Positions 60,579-64,000 of a stretch of 64,000 bases of DNA are shown here, in pieces. Every line of letters starts with the position of its first letter. Position 1 is the stretch's first letter. Source of the DNA: Actinomycetota bacterium (GTDB lineage Bacteria; Actinomycetota; Acidimicrobiia; IMCC26256; PALSA-555); assembly GCA_016870355.1 (NCBI GenBank), contig VGBR01000005.1:1-64000 (forward strand), read 5' to 3'. The notes beneath the pieces are model-generated. The model worked only from the letters and a program-made list of their open reading frames with translations, searched no databases and was not told where the DNA came from. Both the position numbers and the translations under genes were made by a program.

Positions 60579-61787
60579 TCACGCCAGGAGTTCGATGATC
60601 CGCGTGCAGCCTTCGACGAGATCGTCGTCGGACAACGCGAACGACAGACGCGCGTATCCGGGCGCGCCGAAGGCCTCGCCGGGCACGATGGCGACCTTGG
60701 CCACGTCGAGGAGCACCTCGCAGAGCTCGAGCGAGGTGGTCACGTTCCGGTCCGCGATCTCGCGTCCCAGCACTCCGATGAGCGAAGGGAAGCAGTAGAA
60801 CGCGCCCTGCGGCTCCATGCACGTGACGCCAGGGACTGAAGAGAGCATCTCGTGCATCGTCCGACCGCGCCGTTCGAACGCGGCGCGCATCTCACCGACC
60901 GCGGCGAGGTCACCGCGCACCGCCGCCAGTGCGGCGCGCTGGGACACGTTGGCGACATTCGACGTGGAATGGGATTGGAGGTTGCCAGCCGCGACGATGA
61001 TGTCGGCCGGACCAATCATCCAACCGACGCGCCATCCGGTCATCGCGTAGGTCTTCGCGACACCGTTCACCACGACGCAGTTCTCGGTGATCTCGGGCAC
61101 GACGCCCGGGATCGACGAGAACTTGTGGTCGCCGAACGTGAGGTGCTCGTAGATCTCGTCGGTGACGACCCAGAGGTCCCGCTCGTTCGCCCATCGACCG
61201 ATCGCCTCCACCTCTTCACGCGGGTAGACCGCGCCGGTCGGGTTGCTGGGTGAGACGAACAGGATCGCCTTGGTGCGGTCGGTGCACGCCGACTCGAGCT
61301 GGTCGATCGAGGCGCGAAAGCCCATCTCGGCCGTCGTCGGCACATCGACCATCACGCCGTCGGCCAATGCGATGGCTTCGGGATACGTGGTCCAGTACGG
61401 CGAGGTGACAAGCACCTCGTCGCCCGGGTCGAGGAGCACCTGGAACGTGTTGTAGACAGCGTGCTTCCCGCCGTTGGTCACGAGCACGCGCGACGCCTCG
61501 CACGCGAAGTCGGAGTCGCGCGCCGTCTTCGCCGCGATCGCCTCGCGCAGCTCGGGGAGCCCGGCCGCGGGCGTGTACTTGTGGCTCCCGGGATCGCGGC
61601 AGGCCTCGACCGCCGCCTCGACGATGTGCGGCGGAGTCGGGAAGTCGGGCTCCCCCGCGCCGAAGCTGATGACGTGCTCACCCGCGGCCTTGAGCGCCTT
61701 GGCCTTGGCGTCGACGGCCAACGTCGCGGACTCGGCGATCGCACCGATCTTGCGCGAGACGCGCAGCCGTTCCGAGATCCGCGCCAT
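60579..61787 (-). CDS. class I PLP aminotransferase (aspartate aminotransferase-like)
   Basis: A 402-aa protein starting at ATG 61787. [29 protein letters not shown] and the PLP Lys in [14 protein letters not shown] are diagnostic of the AspC/AAT-I family. The substrate could be aspartate, aromatic or glutamate-linked. Placement beside serA and leuA suggests general amino-acid biosynthesis. Confidence 0.9.
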   Translation of the reverse strand: MARISERLRVSRKIGAIAESATLAVDAKAKALKAAGEHVISFGAGEPDFPTPPHIVEAAVEACRDPGSHKYTPAAGLPELREAIAAKTARDSDFACEASRVLVTNGGKHAVYNTFQVLLDPGDEVLVTSPYWTTYPEAIALADGVMVDVPTTAEMGFRASIDQLESACTDRTKAILFVSPSNPTGAVYPREEVEAIGRWANERDLWVVTDEIYEHLTFGDHKFSSIPGVVPEITENCVVVNGVAKTYAMTGWRVGWMIGPADIIVAAGNLQSHSTSNVANVSQRAALAAVRGDLAAVGEMRAAFERRGRTMHEMLSSVPGVTCMEPQGAFYCFPSLIGVLGREIADRNVTTSLELCEVLLDVAKVAIVPGEAFGAPGYARLSFALSDDDLVEGCTRIIELLA

Positions 61788-61887
61788 GCCTAATCCTCGC
61801 ACGCGAGGCCTTGAGGAGCGGTGGAGTTCGCGCTGGTTCAGTCTCGGGTGAAGGCCCACTCCCGAGTGGGTTCGGCGCGGCCTGGAT

Positions 61888-63066
61888 TCAAGCCGAGACC
61901 GAGGCCTCCGCTGCGGGATCCCAGGCCTTCAGGTCGGTCAGCCGCGGGTCGTTCGAGAAGACCTCGACCCACGGGATCGAGAGGCCGAGCCGGCGCTGCA
62001 CCACTCGCACGGCGTTCTCCTGGTTCCAGAGCATGAGCGTGACGGCCACCCCCGACTCGCCCGCGCGCGCCGTGCGTCCGGATCGGTGGAGGTAGTTCTT
62101 GTGATCATCGGTCGGGTCCCAGTGGACGACGACGTCGATGCCTTCGATGTGCAGGCCACGAGCCGCCACATCCGTGGCGACGAGCACCGGGATCTTCCCG
62201 GCCATGAAGTCGGCGAGTGCCTTCTCGCGCGCACCCTGTCCGAGATCGCCGTGGATCGCCCCGGCCCTCACGTCTTCGCGCCGCAGCTTGGACACCAGCT
62301 TGTCGGCCCCGCGCTTGGTGTCACAGAACACGAGCACCCGTTCTGCACCCTTGGTGATGGCCGCGAGCACCTTCACCTTGTCCATCTCGTGCACGTAGAG
62401 GAAGCGGTGCTCCATCTCCTCGACCGTGGGCTCGTCCGACTCCACCTCGTGGAAGACGGGATCCTGCATGTACCGGTTCACGACCACCTTCACCGCGCCG
62501 TCGAGCGTCGCCGAGAAGAGCATCGTCTGGTGCTCCGACCTGATGCCGTAGAGGATCTTCTGCACCTGCGGCATGAAACCCATGTCGGCCATGCGGTCGG
62601 CCTCGTCGAGCACGAGCACCTCGATCGCCTCGAACGAGACCTCGCCGCGCTCCATGAGGTCGATCAAACGACCGGGCGTGCCGACGATGATGTCGGCACC
62701 CTTCTTGAGTGCGTCGATCTGCGACTCGAACCCGACGCCTCCATAGACCGCCTTCACGCGGCGACCGACGAGCTTCGCGAGGGGCGCCAGCACTTCGAAC
62801 ACCTGGTTCGCGAGCTCGCGAGTGGGCACGAGCACGAGGCCGGTGGGCTTGCGGGACTGAGCCTTGGAGACCCGCTCGAGCAGCGGGATGCCGAACGCGA
62901 GCGTCTTGCCCGAGCCGGTCTTCGCCTTGCCGCACATGTCGCGTCCGGCGAGCGCGTCACGGATCGTGAGCGCTTGGATGGGGAACGGCGTCTCGATGCC
63001 GTCTCGGGCGAGCGCGTCGACGATGTCGCGCGAGACACCGAGTGCCTCGAAGGTGGTGCTGGTCAC
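61888..63066 (-). CDS. DEAD-box ATP-dependent RNA helicase
   Basis: A 392-aa two-domain core with little C-terminal extension, starting at GTG. The Q-motif is F-P-I-Q, motif I A-K-T-G-S-G-K-T, motif II D-E-A-D, motif III S-A-T, motif V A-T-D-V-A-A-R-G and motif [12 protein letters not shown]. The D-E-A-D is followed by R-M-A-D-M-G-F, as in RhlE/CshA-type helicases. It lacks the long basic tail of CsdA/DeaD. A role in mRNA turnover or ribosome assembly is likely. The 208-bp upstream region shows no clear cold-shock element. Confidence 0.93.
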   Translation of the reverse strand: MTSTTFEALGVSRDIVDALARDGIETPFPIQALTIRDALAGRDMCGKAKTGSGKTLAFGIPLLERVSKAQSRKPTGLVLVPTRELANQVFEVLAPLAKLVGRRVKAVYGGVGFESQIDALKKGADIIVGTPGRLIDLMERGEVSFEAIEVLVLDEADRMADMGFMPQVQKILYGIRSEHQTMLFSATLDGAVKVVVNRYMQDPVFHEVESDEPTVEEMEHRFLYVHEMDKVKVLAAITKGAERVLVFCDTKRGADKLVSKLRREDVRAGAIHGDLGQGAREKALADFMAGKIPVLVATDVAARGLHIEGIDVVVHWDPTDDHKNYLHRSGRTARAGESGVAVTLMLWNQENAVRVVQRRLGLSIPWVEVFSNDPRLTDLKAWDPAAEASVSA

Positions 63067-63274
63067 GGGGAAGTGCTCTCTTTCTCAAACGGTGGTCTGG
63101 GCGAGCCACGCCGTGTCCCGTAGATGGAGATGGACGTGACCCCGGGTCGTCCCCGCGTCGTGCCCGGACTTTCCGGAGAAATCGAGAAAGACCCACGAGC
63201 ACGTGTGCGTGCCCGTCGAGCCATCAGTGTACCCCGCAAACGGCCTCCGTCGACACTTCTAGAGTGGGCGCGGC

Positions 63275-63478
63275 ATGGCTGACGATCCCGCCGAGGTGGT
63301 GCAGATCGCACGTGGCATCGCCACGGCGGTCGCGCCGGAGGATGGGCTCACCGACACCCAAGCCGCGCTCTTGCAAGCGATCGCGAGCGCACTCACGGGT
63401 GTCGACGTCGACTACCGCGACCTCGAGCCGTTGGGTCCCGACGAGCTCGCCGCGGTGCTCGCGGGCAAGGAGACGTGA
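63275..63478 (+). CDS. TerB-like domain N-terminal fragment, ended by in-frame TGA
   Basis: A 67-aa acidic helical protein (L-T-D-T-Q-A-A-L-L-Q-A-I-A-S-A-L-T-G near residue 25, then E-L-A-A-V-L-A). The same frame continues past TGA 63476-63478 as Y-R-Q-R-I-V-H-H-M-V-L-G-E-L, which is the expected next helix of such proteins. The stop therefore looks secondary, and this may be a broken gene rather than a complete small one. Confidence 0.5.
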   Translation: MADDPAEVVQIARGIATAVAPEDGLTDTQAALLQAIASALTGVDVDYRDLEPLGPDELAAVLAGKET

Positions 63479-63493
63479 TACCGCCAGCGCATC

Positions 63494-63781
63494 GTGCACC
63501 ACATGGTGCTCGGCGAGCTCGCCGCGAAGTGGGACGAGATGCATGCAACCGCCGACATCATGGGGTACATGGGCAGCCACGTGCTCGCGCATCGTGATCG
63601 GCCCGGCGAGTACAAGATCGTGGCCGAGTTCGGCGTGGTCGACCCCGACGTGTCGGCCGCCGAAGAGGCGATGAAGAACAACGATCGCCCAGATACCCAG
63701 CTGTGGGCCAAGAAGCTGCAAGAGATCATCCACGGCGAGCCCGAGTACGACAACTACGACGAGATCTACCGGACGTCCTGA
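63494..63781 (+). CDS. antibiotic-biosynthesis-monooxygenase-like alpha/beta-barrel protein, truncated N-terminus
   Basis: A 95-aa frame. The residues M-G-S-H-V-L-A-H-R-D-R-P-G-E-Y-K-I-V-A and E-P-E-Y-D-N-Y-D-E-I-Y-R resemble the second half of ABM/heme-degrading-type barrels, which end with a G-x-P-x-Y motif. The N-terminus is shared with the TerB-like frame upstream and gives no normal first beta-strand. Either the gene starts at an internal ATG (63539) or it is a fusion remnant. Confidence 0.5.
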   Translation: MHHMVLGELAAKWDEMHATADIMGYMGSHVLAHRDRPGEYKIVAEFGVVDPDVSAAEEAMKNNDRPDTQLWAKKLQEIIHGEPEYDNYDEIYRTS

Positions 63782-63793
63782 TCCCGCTTCGGG

Positions 63794-64000
63794 TCAGTCG
63801 GCTTTGGTCTTGCCCTTCTTCTTCTGGGCGCGCTTCCAGTCGCGCACCTGTGCGAGGGTCTCCTGGGAGTCGATGTCGGCGACCGAGCGCGGCGTCGCGT
63901 CGGAGAACGGTGCGGCGGCGGCTTCCCATCCCGTCGGCTTGACGCCGAGGCGCTTCGCGAGGAGCGCGACGAAGATCTTCGACTTCTCCTCGCCGAAGCC
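63794..64000 (-). CDS. C-terminal part of HhH-GPD family base-excision repair protein
   Basis: The 68 final residues of a gene that starts beyond the window. G-F-G-E-E-K-S-K-I-F-V-A-L-L-A-K-R-L-G-V, then G-W-E-A-A-A-A-P-F-S-D and R-S-V-A-D-I-D-S-Q-E-T-L, with a Lys-rich tail, match the actinobacterial HhH-GPD proteins (TIGR03252-like). The catalytic HhH-GPD motif would lie in the missing part. Confidence 0.7.
   Translation of the reverse strand, partial: GFGEEKSKIFVALLAKRLGVKPTGWEAAAAPFSDATPRSVADIDSQETLAQVRDWKRAQKKKGKTKAD

Noticed and set aside
63476-63478. TGA as a selenocysteine codon
   Set aside because: No SECIS-like hairpin directly after it, no redox motif around it, and no selenoprotein genes in the window. 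Gene breakage is simpler.

Overview
The window is about two-thirds G+C, densely coded on both strands and rich in GTG starts. It looks like chromosome from a mycothiol- and F420-using actinobacterium. The evidence is a mycothiol S-conjugate amidase (Mca), a mycothiol-enzyme-like DinB protein, an F420-dependent LLM oxidoreductase, the F420 biosynthesis enzyme CofC/FbiD, an ImuA'/ImuB/DnaE2 mutasome behind mycobacterial-type LexA boxes, and a lysine/arginine-rich histone-H1-like protein beside HU. A deep-branching actinobacterium (perhaps Acidimicrobiia) is my inference. I see no phage, plasmid, IS, integrase or CRISPR signature, so this is core chromosome carrying unusual small repeats.

Layout. 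0-9 kb: redox and housekeeping genes (FAD oxidoreductase, LLM oxidoreductase, RecB-like nuclease, PAP2 phosphatase, DsbA-like protein, quinone oxidoreductase, two AMIN-like lipoproteins, thiolase). 9-15 kb: ChbG-like deacetylase, SCP2 protein, Mca, secreted peptidase, class III cyclase coupled to an acyl-CoA dehydrogenase. 15-22 kb: metal-ion transport block (CorA, VIT-like, CtpE-like P-ATPase, double PhoU/TrkA-C regulator, SLC41/MgtE-like transporter). 22-33 kb: SOS mutagenesis genes dnaE2 and imuA'-imuB flanking gluconokinase, an HTH/nucleotidyltransferase pair, a decayed PQQ-repeat gene and a penicillin acylase. 33-43 kb: RNase HII, HAD phosphatase, GH38 mannosidase, plsC-gpsA, cofC-PIG-L, histone-like protein and HU. 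43-46 kb: gltX, a YdcF protein and tRNA-Gln/tRNA-Glu on one strand. 46-62 kb: a branched-chain amino acid and serine region (cimA, ilvE, leuB, leuCD, leuA, serA, an aminotransferase) with greA and nhaA. 62-64 kb: DEAD-box helicase, a broken TerB-like/monooxygenase-like pair and the end of an HhH-GPD protein.

Control that can be read directly: two ribosome-mediated attenuators, one before leuA (Leu-rich 16-aa leader) and one before leuB-ilvE-cimA (Val/Ile-rich 10-aa leader); LexA boxes before dnaE2 and imuA'; and a 7-bp inverted-repeat operator at the HTH gene's promoter.

The most unusual feature is a family of short intergenic palindromes (about 1.66, 5.25, 20.53, 25.07, 33.16 and 47.72 kb) sharing a TCACTGCG-arm-loop-arm-GTCGTTCG plan. 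Two of them are interrupted at the same CCTGC site by a roughly 64-bp second element with its own covarying hairpin. It is flanked by CTGC/CCTGC direct repeats and tandemly doubled at 5.3 kb. One palindrome lies in frame inside dnaE2 and another supplies the stop codon of cimA. Two further repeat families occur: a hairpin with a conserved 13-bp flank at transcription-unit ends, and long inverted repeats at 34.5, 52.1 and 58.8 kb.
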